Positions 1 through 8,190 of a stretch of 59,648 nt of DNA are shown here, piece by piece. The notes beneath the pieces are model-generated. The model had not been told where the DNA came from. It was given only the letters and a program-made list of their open reading frames with translations, and did not search any database. Origin of the DNA: CAYJAZ01 sp964370095 (GTDB lineage: Bacteria; Desulfobacterota; Desulfovibrionia; Desulfovibrionales; Desulfovibrionaceae); the NCBI GenBank assembly GCA_964370095.1, contig CAYJHJ010000001.1, forward strand, positions 1 through 59,648, written 5' to 3'. Position 1 is the stretch's first letter. Each line of letters begins with the position of its first letter. The translations under genes and the position numbers were made by a program.

Positions 1-42
1 GGCTTCCTCAATCAGCGGAAAGTCTTTATGATTGATTTTTAA
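1..42 (+). CDS. possible 3' end of a CDS running in from the left edge
   Basis: Frame 1 is open from base 1 for 13 codons and stops at TAA 40-42. A hairpin with a T-run follows at 91-125, as expected after a plus-strand gene. The stretch is too short to identify or to prove coding. Confidence 0.2.
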   Translation, partial: GFLNQRKVFMIDF

Positions 43-90
43 AAAAATGTCAAGAGATATTTATAATTTTTTTGAATTTTTTGTAATAGG

Positions 91-125
91 CTGATATAAC
101 AATAAATTTATATCAGTGTTTTTTT
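91..125 (+). terminator. probable intrinsic terminator
   Basis: An 8-bp perfect stem (CTGATATA 91-98 with TATATCAG 109-116) is followed on the plus strand by a T-run (118-124). It is AT-rich and therefore weak. It could serve a plus-strand gene entering from the left. Confidence 0.45.
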
Positions 126-134
126 ATATATTCA

Positions 135-241
135 CTATTGTCTTTGAAAAATAGCTTTCACTACATCTTCCAATATATATGTTACTTTTTCAGAATTCTC
201 GTTAAATACTTTTAAAATTGCTTCCCGTGTTACAGCTCCTT
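135..241 (-). pseudogene. detached duplicate of the mtnP 3' end
   Basis: Bases 155-240 match 362-447, inside the 3' end of mtnP, with two mismatches over 86 bp (offset 207 bp). Read in the mtnP frame the copy encodes the same C-terminal segment with two replacements (E to G and W to R). After EDVVK it continues AIFQRQ and stops at 135-137, whereas intact mtnP now ends EDVVKGL. The copy has no start codon. It lies on the far side of the repeat element at 242-353, which suggests that it is the original gene end displaced when the element arrived. It cannot be an assembly echo because the copies differ. Confidence 0.8.
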
Positions 242-353
242 CGGCATTTACAATATAAGATTTTGGCTTTCAGCACAAAATCCTCACTGCGTGAAAACGC
301 GGTTTTCACTTGTTCGCTAAAGATTTGTTCGCTTTGCTTACTTTTATAATCCC
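242..353 (-). repeat. gene-end repeat element, copy A (after mtnP)
   Basis: In mtnP orientation the element carries two direct GCGAAC boxes (within 327-333 and 312-318). Then comes hairpin 1, with arms GTGAAAAC and GTTTTCAC (291-298, 302-309), then GTGAGG. Hairpin 2 has arms GATTTTG and CAAAATC (minus strand; plus 276-282 and 259-265), an inner GCT/AGC stem, one bulged base and a GAA loop. The same layout recurs after queA, hypD and hypE. The element is flanked on both sides by copies of the mtnP 3' end. Confidence 0.8.
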
Positions 354-1103
354 TTATAATCCTTTCACTACATCTTCCAATATATATGTTACTTTTTCAG
401 AATTCTCGTTAAATACTTTTAAAATTGCTTCCCATGTTACAGCTTCTTCTTCCTCATGCCACGAATCATAGTCAGTTACCATTGCTATAGCAGAATAGGG
501 AATTGAAAGTTCGTTTGCTAAAGTCGCTTCTGTGGCTATTGACATATTAATTATATCTGCCCCCAAAATTCTGAACATCTTAGATTCTGCCTTAGTCGAA
601 AAGCGTGGGCCCTCAATAGTAACCACTGTTCCTTCTCGATGGTGCGGATAATTTCTCTTTTCTAATGCCAATATAAAATGATTACGCAAAAAATCATCAA
701 AAGGTTTTGCCATTGCTGTATGAACTGAACCGTTTTCAAAATTTTCATGAAAAGTCATTTTTCTTTGTTTTGTAAAGTCAATAAATTGATCAATAACTAC
801 AAAATCACCTGCTTTTATATGTTCACGCAAAGATCCAACCGCTGTTGTTGCAATGATGTGTGTGCAACCCAGTTCTTTTAAAGCCCAAAGATTTGCACGA
901 AAATTTACTTGTGTAGGAGAAAATTGATGTCTTTTACCATGCCTGAGCAAAAGCACGCATTCAAGCCCGTGGATTTTACCTTGAACAAGTCCGTCAGAGT
1001 GTTCGCCAAAAGGAGTTTCAATTTTAATTTCACCAAGATTTGTAAAAAATTCTTTGCCAGCCAAGCCACTTCCACCTATAATTGCAACCTTGATATTATT
1101 CAT
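354..1103 (-). CDS. mtnP: S-methyl-5'-thioadenosine phosphorylase
   Basis: A cytoplasmic enzyme (249 aa) that splits methylthioadenosine with phosphate into adenine and methylthioribose-1-phosphate. Family marks are the N-terminal IIGGSGL, the phosphate-site region RHGKRH (about 54-59), TTAVGSLRE (about 85-93), the EGPRFSTKAES segment (about 163-173), INMS (about 185) and the base-site VTDYDSW (about 210). It is the second gene of a pair, 8 bp after a class II aldolase. The last codons (GL then TAA) arise at the junction with the downstream repeat element. A detached duplicate of the 3' end keeps a longer tail, so the present C-terminus has probably been rewritten. A general purine nucleoside phosphorylase is less likely. 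Confidence 0.9.
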   Translation of the reverse strand: MNNIKVAIIGGSGLAGKEFFTNLGEIKIETPFGEHSDGLVQGKIHGLECVLLLRHGKRHQFSPTQVNFRANLWALKELGCTHIIATTAVGSLREHIKAGDFVVIDQFIDFTKQRKMTFHENFENGSVHTAMAKPFDDFLRNHFILALEKRNYPHHREGTVVTIEGPRFSTKAESKMFRILGADIINMSIATEATLANELSIPYSAIAMVTDYDSWHEEEEAVTWEAILKVFNENSEKVTYILEDVVKGL

Positions 1104-1111
1104 GCTTCACC

Positions 1112-1720
1112 TTATATTGTTAATAGTAAATCTAAAACATCGCCTATTTCTAAGCCCCAAGCAAACACACCGTCTTCATGCCCCTTTGTAGCAACAATTC
1201 CACTTGAAGACTGACTTGCCCTATCCCCCAAAGCATAAGCTAGTTGCGGGCTCCCATAAGGAATATCCTTTGAAATTGAGTGTATATTCCCATCCGTCAA
1301 ACTGTCAAACATTATTTTATTATGCACATGGATAACAGCCATAACCTCTTTATTTGCTTGATAAATTGCTGCATGAGTCAAACTTTCGGAACTAGCGTGA
1401 ACCTGCCCTAATGAAGTGATAAAATTTCTATCTATCGAAAAAGAATCAACTAAAGCAAAATCTTCTAGATTTAGTTGTGCTTTTCCGCCAGTTGCCGAGC
1501 CTGTGATGAGAAAGATATTTCTTTCATCATTACCTAAGCGGACAGAAAGATTACCAAAAGCTATTCCATTTTCTAAAACACCCACCAAATTCATTTCATG
1601 CAGTTTATTACGCACAAGTTTCAATTTTTCGATTTTTTCTTGATTACGAGCAATAAAATCAAGAAGGGAAATATCTAAAACTTTATGCTCAAAATTAAAT
1701 TTAATAATGCCCTCTTCCAT
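1112..1720 (-). CDS. class II aldolase/adducin family protein, likely in MTA salvage
   Basis: A 202-aa single-domain class II aldolase. The metal ligands and catalytic acid are visible: GNLSVRL (about 56), SSESLTHAAIY with the catalytic Glu (about 112), IHVHN with two His (about 129-133), and GHEDGVFAWG with the third His (about 180). The family includes fuculose-phosphate aldolase, MtnB dehydratase and the aldolase of the DHAP shunt. Because it sits 8 bp upstream of mtnP and is co-oriented, the substrate is probably methylthioribulose-1-phosphate or 5-deoxyribulose-1-phosphate. Aldolase and dehydratase activity cannot be told apart by eye. No mtnA or mtnK lies in the window. Confidence 0.75.
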   Translation of the reverse strand: MEEGIIKFNFEHKVLDISLLDFIARNQEKIEKLKLVRNKLHEMNLVGVLENGIAFGNLSVRLGNDERNIFLITGSATGGKAQLNLEDFALVDSFSIDRNFITSLGQVHASSESLTHAAIYQANKEVMAVIHVHNKIMFDSLTDGNIHSISKDIPYGSPQLAYALGDRASQSSSGIVATKGHEDGVFAWGLEIGDVLDLLLTI

Positions 1721-1753
1721 TGATTTCCTCTTATTTTATGATAAAAATTTAAA

Positions 1754-1782
1754 ATGACATTTTTATAAATTCCCTGTATAAA
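1754..1782 (+). promoter_or_regulatory. sigma-70-type promoter upstream of folC
   Basis: ATGACA (1754-1759) and TATAAA (1777-1782) are separated by 17 bp and lie 22 bp before the folC start. They match five of six -35 and five of six -10 consensus bases. Confidence 0.55.
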
Positions 1783-1804
1783 ACATAAAGACATTAACAA
1801 AAAA

Positions 1805-3088
1805 ATGCAAGAAAATGACGTATATTTTATGATAGAAACTTTTGATGACATTGAAAAACACCTTGATTCTCTTGGACTTTTTCATATGAAGCCGGGGCAA
1901 GACAGAATGAACATTGCCCTTGAAAAACTTGGGCTTTTGCCTTTGCCTTATAAAAGTGTGCAGATTGTAGGAACGAATGGAAAAGGTTCTACATCAACAT
2001 TTCTCTCTTATTTAGCCAAAGAGCACGACTTTAAAACCGGGCTTTACACTTCCCCGCACTTTGTTTCTGTAAAGGAAAGAATTCTTTATCAAAACGCTCC
2101 TATTTCAGATAATTTATGGGTTGAAGCTGCAAAAAAAGTCTATGCTGCAAACAGTGAATTGACTTATTTTGAATTCCTTACCGTACTTGCCGCATTACTT
2201 TATAAGGAATTAGAGGTAGATATAGCATTTTTTGAAGCAGGACTTGGCGGTAAATTTGATGCCACAACAGCACTTTTAGCACAAGCTACTGTCTTTACTC
2301 CTTTTGATATTGATCATGTCAATGTGCTTGGAAATAATTTACAAGATATTGCAAAAGATAAAGCACAAGCCCTTCACAAAGAAAGCCTTTTTGCTTATTC
2401 AGCCATGCAAAAACAAGAAGCAAAAGAAGAAATCATCAATGTATGCAACGCTCTAGACGTGGATTGCCCCTTTATTGTGAAACAAAGATATAATTACAAA
2501 CTTAAAATGCAAGGTGCTTATCAGCAAGAAAACGCACACCTTGCTGTTATGGCTTGGCGTGTAATGGCAAGAGAGTTTTTTAATACGCAAAGCCACCGCT
2601 TCAAAGAAGAAAAAGCTTTAGAAAAAGCATTTATTCCCGGGCGTTTGCAAATAATTCCTGCTGAGATTTCACCAATTAAAAATAAAACAATTATCCTAGA
2701 TGGTGCACATAATGTGCATGGATTGAAAGAACTTTTGCCTGCACTTATAAATTTAAATAAATTACCAAATTCCATAATTTTTTCGTGCCTAGACGATAAA
2801 GATATTGCTCAAATTATTCCTCTTATTGCTCAAATAGCCAAGCAAAAAGAAAATTGCAAAATTTATGTGCCCACAATTAAAGAAAACCCACGTGCTTTTG
2901 AAGCTGAAAAACTCACACAAGAGTTAAAGAAATGTTATTCGCAAGTATCTGGCTATATAAATCTTGACGAAATACTAAAACATCTGAAGAATGAAGAAAG
3001 GCAAAACGAAGAAAATCTACTTATTTGCGGTTCATTATATCTTCTTTCTGAGTTTTACGCAAATTATAATGATTTTTTATTCCAATAA
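1805..3088 (+). CDS. folC: bifunctional dihydrofolate synthase / folylpolyglutamate synthase
   Basis: A cytoplasmic Mur-ligase-fold enzyme (427 aa) that joins glutamate to dihydropteroate and extends folate polyglutamates. Visible are the P-loop VGTNGKGST (about 56-64), TSPHFVSVKERI (about 82-93), the family signature EAGLGGKFDATTA (about 145-157), FDIDHVNVLG (about 169) and the C-terminal-domain LDGAHNVHG (about 300). Length is normal. No strong ribosome site precedes either ATG 1805 or the in-frame ATG 1829, so the first eight residues are uncertain. selA begins 19 bp after the stop, which suggests a folC-selA transcript. Confidence 0.92.
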   Translation: MQENDVYFMIETFDDIEKHLDSLGLFHMKPGQDRMNIALEKLGLLPLPYKSVQIVGTNGKGSTSTFLSYLAKEHDFKTGLYTSPHFVSVKERILYQNAPISDNLWVEAAKKVYAANSELTYFEFLTVLAALLYKELEVDIAFFEAGLGGKFDATTALLAQATVFTPFDIDHVNVLGNNLQDIAKDKAQALHKESLFAYSAMQKQEAKEEIINVCNALDVDCPFIVKQRYNYKLKMQGAYQQENAHLAVMAWRVMAREFFNTQSHRFKEEKALEKAFIPGRLQIIPAEISPIKNKTIILDGAHNVHGLKELLPALINLNKLPNSIIFSCLDDKDIAQIIPLIAQIAKQKENCKIYVPTIKENPRAFEAEKLTQELKKCYSQVSGYINLDEILKHLKNEERQNEENLLICGSLYLLSEFYANYNDFLFQ

Positions 3089-3107
3089 ATCTAAAAAGGT
3101 AATACCT

Positions 3108-4514
3108 ATGAACACACTTTTCAGAACTATACCACAAGTATCTAAAATTATTGATAGCATCAATAATAGTCTAGACAAAAACTCCATTCTTGCCTCCTTG
3201 CCGCAAAGCCATTTAACAGATCTTATTAATGAGCACCTCAGTTCTTTGCGTGAACAAATTCAAAATAATTTATTGCAGAGTGAAGAAGAAATACAAAAAG
3301 AGCTAATGCCCGAAAAACTTATTAGAATTTTTGAAAAAAAATTTGATGATCACCTTGAATATGCCATTAATGCAAGCGGTGTTGTTATTCACACCAATTT
3401 AGGCAGATCAATCCTTTCAAAAAAAGCTCTTCAAGCAATCAATCAAACCGCCTGTAATTACTCAACTTTAGAATTTGATAAAACAAAGGGCGAAAGGGGT
3501 TCACGCCACAGCATAGTAAGAGATTTGCTGATTAAAATCACAAAAGCAGAAGATGCTCTTGTAGTAAACAATAATGCAGCAGCTGTTATGCTTGTGCTCA
3601 GCACTTTAGCTCAAGGCGGCGAAACAATTATCTCACGCGGCGAATTAGTTGAAGTGGGTGGCTCTTTTCGTATACCTGATGTTATGGAATGTAGTGGTTC
3701 AACACTTAAAGAAGTTGGCACAACAAATAAAACTCATATCAAAGACTATCAATCAGCCATTAATGAAAACACTAAAGCAATCATGCGTGTGCACACTTCA
3801 AACTTTAGGCTTATTGGCTTTACAAGCGCTGTTCCAACCGAAGATTTAGCAAAAATTGCAAAGGGAAATAATCTTTCTTTTATAGAAGACCTTGGTTCAG
3901 GTTCTTTCATTGACTTCTCACTCTATGGGCTTCCAAAAGAGCCTACTGTGCAAGAAGTTGTCTCTCAAGGAGTTGATGTTGTTACTTTTTCAGGAGATAA
4001 ATTGCTAGGTGGCCCACAAGCAGGGCTTATTGTTGGCAAAAAAGAGTTTATTGAACAAATAAAACAAAACCAATTATTAAGAGCGCTTCGCCCTTGCAAG
4101 CTCACTCTTGCGGCACTTGAAGCAACCTTAAAAGATTATCTCAATCTTGAAAATGCAATGAAAAATATTCCCACACTTTCAATGCTTACAGCAAGTTATC
4201 AAGAAATAGAAGGCAGAGCCAAAAAACTTGCAAGACTTTTAAAGACAACACTTAAAGAAAAAGCAACAGTCAGATATAAAAAAGACAGTTCACGAGTAGG
4301 CGGAGGCGCATTCCCTGAAGTTGATTTGCCAACTTTACTTGTCTGTATCAAGCCACAAGGAATAAGCTCTCAAAAACTAAAAGAAAAACTTCTAGCTGCA
4401 CCAATACCTATCATTGGGCGTTTGGAAGAAGAAAATTTCGCTTTCGATGTTCGAACCATTCAAGATAGTGAATTTAAAACTATTGCCGAAAGCGTTGAAA
4501 ATATTATAAAATAA
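3108..4514 (+). CDS. selA: L-seryl-tRNA(Sec) selenium transferase
   Basis: A PLP enzyme (468 aa) that converts seryl-tRNA(Sec) to selenocysteinyl-tRNA(Sec) using selenophosphate. It has an N-terminal helical domain, ASGVVIHTNLGRSILS (about 88), the NNNAAAVMLVLSTLA core (about 155), EVGTTNKTH (about 198) and the PLP-lysine region FSGDKLLGGPQAG (about 287-299). Start ATG 3108 was chosen because AAAAGG precedes it at good spacing. The frame stays open to 2991, but that would overlap folC and add a hydrophobic stretch foreign to the family. The gene implies selenoproteins elsewhere; selB, selC and selD are not in this window. Confidence 0.95.
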   Translation: MNTLFRTIPQVSKIIDSINNSLDKNSILASLPQSHLTDLINEHLSSLREQIQNNLLQSEEEIQKELMPEKLIRIFEKKFDDHLEYAINASGVVIHTNLGRSILSKKALQAINQTACNYSTLEFDKTKGERGSRHSIVRDLLIKITKAEDALVVNNNAAAVMLVLSTLAQGGETIISRGELVEVGGSFRIPDVMECSGSTLKEVGTTNKTHIKDYQSAINENTKAIMRVHTSNFRLIGFTSAVPTEDLAKIAKGNNLSFIEDLGSGSFIDFSLYGLPKEPTVQEVVSQGVDVVTFSGDKLLGGPQAGLIVGKKEFIEQIKQNQLLRALRPCKLTLAALEATLKDYLNLENAMKNIPTLSMLTASYQEIEGRAKKLARLLKTTLKEKATVRYKKDSSRVGGGAFPEVDLPTLLVCIKPQGISSQKLKEKLLAAPIPIIGRLEEENFAFDVRTIQDSEFKTIAESVENIIK

Positions 4515-4541
4515 GACAAAGTAATTTCTGCTTTTTAAAAA

Positions 4542-4572
4542 AAATCTCACCTTGCAGAACAAGGTGAGATTT
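4542..4572 (+). terminator. strong intrinsic terminator after selA
   Basis: A 13-bp perfect stem (AAATCTCACCTTG with CAAGGTGAGATTT), a 5-nt loop and an AT-rich flank. It lies 27 bp after the selA stop. Confidence 0.85.
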
Positions 4573-4677
4573 TAATAGAAACAAAGATACATATACGTAA
4601 TAATCATAAAACTGTGCAAAAAACCAATGACAATTTATGATAAACTAGCTTTTTATGTATCAAAAAAAGCCTAACGT

Positions 4678-4863
4678 TTAATGATGGTGCCCTGAATCCG
4701 GCTTACTGGCATCTTTTAAAGTATTAAAGAAAACTAAAGCAAGCCCTAAACCAAGAACTGCAAGAACTAAGTAAAATACGCCAAAGAAAATAGCATAATC
4801 AGGCATCCATAATGGAATATCCCAAGGAAGTGGACTTGTGGCATTTGTTCCCGGTGTCATCAT
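4678..4863 (-). CDS. small single-span membrane protein, unknown function
   Basis: A 61-aa protein with a short Pro/Trp-rich N-terminus (PLPWDIPLWMPDYAIFFG), one hydrophobic span at about 24-47 and a tail ending SGHHH. An AAGGAG ribosome site lies 8 bp before the ATG (4864-4880 region). I do not recognise it. The triple-His tail could bind metal, but that is only a guess. It stands alone between the selA terminator and thiM. Confidence 0.65.
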   Translation of the reverse strand: MMTPGTNATSPLPWDIPLWMPDYAIFFGVFYLVLAVLGLGLALVFFNTLKDASKPDSGHHH

Positions 4864-4946
4864 AATAAAACTCCTTAAAAGACAGTTAATCTTATTTTTT
4901 AATTATTCCACAAAATATTAAAATATGCAAGTTTTTTTTGAATATT

Positions 4947-5774
4947 TTAAAAAAACATGTAAGGGGCTATATCTTCTTTTTTTATAGAATAAAGAGAGTC
5001 TAAAATATGCATTTCAAGTGATCCCGGCCCTTTAGCTTTTTTGCAAGCTTCTACTTGCACAGTTTTCATAATTGCCATTGCTGTTGTGGCTGCAATAAAA
5101 GCATCACTTTCAACAGCAAGGCAAGCACCCGTTAACGCTGTGCATGAACAGCCCATTCCTGTGATTTTGCTAATAGTTGAAAGTTGCAAAGGCAGCTTTT
5201 CTTCGGCATAAACTTTTGAAACTCTTTTCCCGTCTGTAATATAATCAAATTCACCACTCACACTTATAACAGAATTATATTTTTCAGCTAAAAAATTTGC
5301 TGAATTTTCAGCACTTTGCACAGAATCAGTTGCATCAACCCCTTTGCTTGAACTTTTTTCGGCATTGGCTAAAGCTAAAATTTCAGAAGAATTTCCGCGT
5401 ATTACAGCAGGTTTACCCAAAGTTATAAGATTGAGAGCCGTTTCAGTGCGAAGTTTTGAAGCTCCTGCTCCAACAGGATCAAGCACACAAGCTTTTTTGG
5501 CTGTAAGTGCATATTTCATTGCTTTTTCCATACTTTTTATCTGAAAAGTATCTAAGGTGCCTATATTAATAACCAAAGAGCCGGAAATATTGATAATTTC
5601 CTCTAATTCCTCAACTGCGTGAGCCATTAAAGGCGATGCCCCAACTGCAAGCAGGATGTTTGCCGTGATATTTGTGACCACAGAATTTGTTATACTATGC
5701 ACCAAGGGTGAATTTTTTTGAATTTTTTCAAGTGTTTGCTGGCAACTGTCTAAACTTTCTTTCTTAGTCATCAT
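4947..5774 (-). CDS. thiM: hydroxyethylthiazole kinase
   Basis: A ribokinase-like enzyme (275 aa) that phosphorylates 4-methyl-5-hydroxyethylthiazole to salvage it for thiamine. Marks are VHSITNSVVTNITANILLAVGASPLMAH (about 25-52), LDPVGAGASKLR (about 98), RGNSSEILAL (about 124), a G-rich ATP site KGVDATDSV and the catalytic GMGCSCTALTGA (about 208-219). It overlaps the upstream permease gene by 11 bp, so it is translated with it and falls under the TPP riboswitch at 7040-7128. Confidence 0.95.
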   Translation of the reverse strand: MMTKKESLDSCQQTLEKIQKNSPLVHSITNSVVTNITANILLAVGASPLMAHAVEELEEIINISGSLVINIGTLDTFQIKSMEKAMKYALTAKKACVLDPVGAGASKLRTETALNLITLGKPAVIRGNSSEILALANAEKSSSKGVDATDSVQSAENSANFLAEKYNSVISVSGEFDYITDGKRVSKVYAEEKLPLQLSTISKITGMGCSCTALTGACLAVESDAFIAATTAMAIMKTVQVEACKKAKGPGSLEMHILDSLYSIKKEDIAPYMFF

Positions 5775-6975
5775 GATTTCCTTTTTTTACAATAAAATAC
5801 TTAATACAAAAAACAATAAAAAGCGATAAAATAATTATAGTAGAACTGCCAAGAATTGAATTTCTTACATAATCTGAATTATAGAGCAAGAAAGCAATCC
5901 CCCATAATAAAATATTACAAATATTAAAACATTCTTTTGCTGAATTTTTTTTAATCATATAATATTCAAAAATAAGTATACAAAGCATAGGCAAGAAAAC
6001 AGATGCAATAAGATATAAAAAAGATTCAAAATAAGAACTTGGAAAAACTATTGCAACAATGCAAGACAAAAATAGAAGTAGCACAGATATATATTTTGTT
6101 GAAATATTAGAATATTTTTTGGGTAGTAGATGTGAAAAACTCACGGCCGCAGAAAAAACATCTAAATAAGCAGTTGTTATAGTTGAAAAAAACAAAACAA
6201 AAAGTGAAAGTGTGCCGCCCACAAGTGCAAATAAAGGAACTATTTCTGAAAGCTGAAGATAATAAGCCCCTAAAAGCCCAAGACTAAACATTGAAAAAGA
6301 AGCAATAAAATAGGCCATTGCACTTACAAAACTCAATAAAACAGGTCTTTTTGCATCTTTTGTATAGTCAGCGATAAGCGGACTCCACGATAAAGGCAAA
6401 ACCAGCGCCAAATCAAAACCTAGAGAAAAACTGAGGCTTGAAGTAATTTTGTTTGTCATTTCAAGATGTTCACCATTCAAAACTCTGTAAAGTATCATCA
6501 TGCAAACAAGAAACAAAAAAACAATAATTATGGAATGAAAAAGATTAAAACCCTTTACTCCGCTAATAATCCATAAGAAGAGCCCAAGAGTGAAAAAAAC
6601 AATCCAGAAATTCAATGAAAAAATTGAATCAGAAAAAATAAGTCCTGCTGTCATTGCACCAAATTGCAACATAACAGCTGTCCAGCCAATAAGTTGTAAC
6701 ACGTTAAGAAAAGCAAAAAATAACGAGCCTTTAGAACCAAAGGCTAAACTTGTGCTTTCCATTCCTGCCATTTTTTCTTTTGCACCAATTAATCCGGCTG
6801 CAAAAAATATAGCACAACCAAATAAAAGGCCTGTAAATATAGCCAAAAAGGCTTTATCTAAGCCCAAATTTGCCAATTTCATTCCTGTTGTCATATCTAC
6901 AAGTGAAATTGCCGCACCAAACCAAAGAAAAAAAGCTCGTCTGTTTTCAGAAAATTTACTTTGTGTATTTAACAT
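5764..6975 (-). CDS. cytX: NCS1-family permease, CytX-type thiamine-precursor transporter
   Basis: A polytopic inner-membrane protein (403 aa, about 12 spans) of the nucleobase:cation symporter-1 family. A TPP riboswitch upstream and thiM downstream make a thiamine precursor (hydroxymethylpyrimidine or thiazole) the likely cargo. Start ATG 6973-6975 (MLNTQSKF) was chosen because GAGGTGG sits two bases upstream of the spacer. The frame is open to 7011, but that extension lies inside the riboswitch terminator hairpin and cannot be the real start. Substrate specificity is inferred from context only. Confidence 0.85.
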   Translation of the reverse strand: MLNTQSKFSENRRAFFLWFGAAISLVDMTTGMKLANLGLDKAFLAIFTGLLFGCAIFFAAGLIGAKEKMAGMESTSLAFGSKGSLFFAFLNVLQLIGWTAVMLQFGAMTAGLIFSDSIFSLNFWIVFFTLGLFLWIISGVKGFNLFHSIIIVFLFLVCMMILYRVLNGEHLEMTNKITSSLSFSLGFDLALVLPLSWSPLIADYTKDAKRPVLLSFVSAMAYFIASFSMFSLGLLGAYYLQLSEIVPLFALVGGTLSLFVLFFSTITTAYLDVFSAAVSFSHLLPKKYSNISTKYISVLLLFLSCIVAIVFPSSYFESFLYLIASVFLPMLCILIFEYYMIKKNSAKECFNICNILLWGIAFLLYNSDYVRNSILGSSTIIILSLFIVFCIKYFIVKKGNHDD

Positions 6976-6984
6976 ATCCACCTC

Positions 6985-7014
6985 AAAAAAAAATGTGCCC
7001 AAAATAGGCACATT
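6985..7014 (-). terminator. TPP-riboswitch expression-platform terminator
   Basis: On the minus strand the stem AATGTGCC / GGGCACATT is followed directly by nine T. It lies between the aptamer and the cytX ribosome site, the classic layout for ligand-induced premature termination. Confidence 0.85.
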
Positions 7015-7039
7015 ACAAAGCTTTAATAATTAAAACACA

Positions 7040-7128
7040 AGCTTTTATCCCTACGTTGGCATTATCCAAATCAGGTTCATGGGTCGAAATGTCATCATTT
7101 CCTCTCAGCCTGCATACAAGCTCCCCTA
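7040..7128 (-). promoter_or_regulatory. TPP (THI-box) riboswitch aptamer
   Basis: The minus strand carries the conserved thi-box blocks in order: GGGGAGC, GCTGAGAGG, GACCC, then ACCTGATTTGGATAATGCC and GTAGGGA. Together with the terminator at 6985-7014 it should switch off the cytX-thiM operon when thiamine pyrophosphate is plentiful. Confidence 0.96.
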
Positions 7129-7135
7129 TTTTTTT

Positions 7136-7164
7136 ATAGTATAGCTATCTCTCTTGAAAGTCAA
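7136..7164 (-). promoter_or_regulatory. sigma-70-type promoter of the TPP riboswitch operon
   Basis: On the minus strand TTGACT (7159-7164) and TACTAT (7136-7141) are 17 bp apart. The expected start point falls at about 7129, just at the beginning of the aptamer. Confidence 0.7.
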
Positions 7165-7244
7165 ATATTTTTAATAAAAAAAATAATGTTTGAAATTTTT
7201 GATTTTTTTTTATAAAATAAGAAATCTTAACTATAAGGTTTATT

Positions 7245-8180
7245 ATGTTAGCAGTTTTCAACAATTCCAAATATCCTTTTATAAATGCTTGCGTTGCCAC
7301 AATAGGAAACTTTGACGGCGTGCATTTAGGGCACACAACATTGATAAATGCTTGTGTTCAAAGAGCAAAAGAACTTTCTTTACCTTCGGTTGTTATCACT
7401 TTTGATCCGCACCCTTCAACAATTCTTGCACAAAAACCGGCTCTACCTCTAATAAGCCTTCAAGACAGAATAAAATATATAGAAGAGCTTCAAGTCGATT
7501 ATTGTTTTGTTCTTAGTTTTGATAGGGAATTTGCCTCTCAACGCACTGAAACTTTTGTAAAAAAATTCCTTGTTGATCAAATTTCGTGTAAAGAACTATA
7601 CACCGGATATAACTTCAGAATGGGAAAAGACAAGGTTAGCAAAGAAGATTTGGGGCATTTATTAGAAAAATACGATATAGAACTCAACATCCAAGAAGAA
7701 GTATTTTATAATGACAAAAGTCATCAGCTTTTAAAAATTTCTTCAACTGCAATAAGACAAACCCTTGCTGACGGCCAAATTGAGCTGACCAACAGCCTTC
7801 TAAACCGTTTGCATTGCGTTATAGGCAAAGTTGAGCACGGGGCAAAACGAGGTTCAAGCCTTCTAGGTTTTCCAACCGCCAACATGGATACAGGAAATCT
7901 GCTTCTGCCAAAACCCGGAGTTTATGCCACCAGTGCAACACTTTTGCACGATACAAAGCAAGAAACATATAAATCAATTTCAAACATTGGCTACAACCCA
8001 ACTTTTGCAGAAAATAAACTACTTATAGAAACACATATAATTGATTTCAATGAAGATATTTATCATCAAGACTTGCAAGTTTGCTTTCACACACGTATAA
8101 GAGATGAAAAAAAATTTAGCTCTGTTGAAGATTTGATAACTCAGCTCAATGCTGATAAAGAGTTCAGATTAGAACTATAA
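7245..8180 (+). CDS. ribF: bifunctional riboflavin kinase / FMN adenylyltransferase
   Basis: Makes FMN and then FAD in the cytoplasm (311 aa). The N-terminal nucleotidyltransferase domain shows ATIGNFDGVHLGHTTLI (about 18-34), TFDPHP (about 55), LLSLQDRIKYIEEL and the ISSTAIRQTLADG motif (about 165). The C-terminal kinase domain shows GSSLLGFPTANM (about 202-213), PGVYAT (about 222) and SNIGYNPTF (about 247). Length is normal. The start is preceded by TAAGG. hisB starts 10 bp downstream, so the two are probably co-transcribed. Confidence 0.95.
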   Translation: MLAVFNNSKYPFINACVATIGNFDGVHLGHTTLINACVQRAKELSLPSVVITFDPHPSTILAQKPALPLISLQDRIKYIEELQVDYCFVLSFDREFASQRTETFVKKFLVDQISCKELYTGYNFRMGKDKVSKEDLGHLLEKYDIELNIQEEVFYNDKSHQLLKISSTAIRQTLADGQIELTNSLLNRLHCVIGKVEHGAKRGSSLLGFPTANMDTGNLLLPKPGVYATSATLLHDTKQETYKSISNIGYNPTFAENKLLIETHIIDFNEDIYHQDLQVCFHTRIRDEKKFSSVEDLITQLNADKEFRLEL

Positions 8181-8190
8181 AGAGGAAACT

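Noticed and set aside
135..445. Assembly artefact as the cause of duplicated gene ends
   Set aside because: Copies differ at specific bases (two in mtnP, several in queA unit 2, three synonymous in hypD), and three loci have no N-run. Two loci share the structure but not the flank sequence.
2991..3107. Longer N-terminus for SelA
   Set aside because: It overlaps folC and encodes a hydrophobic stretch unknown in SelA; AAAAGG precedes ATG 3108.
6976..7011. Longer N-terminus for the CytX permease
   Set aside because: It would be encoded by the riboswitch terminator hairpin and T-run; a proper ribosome site precedes ATG 6975.
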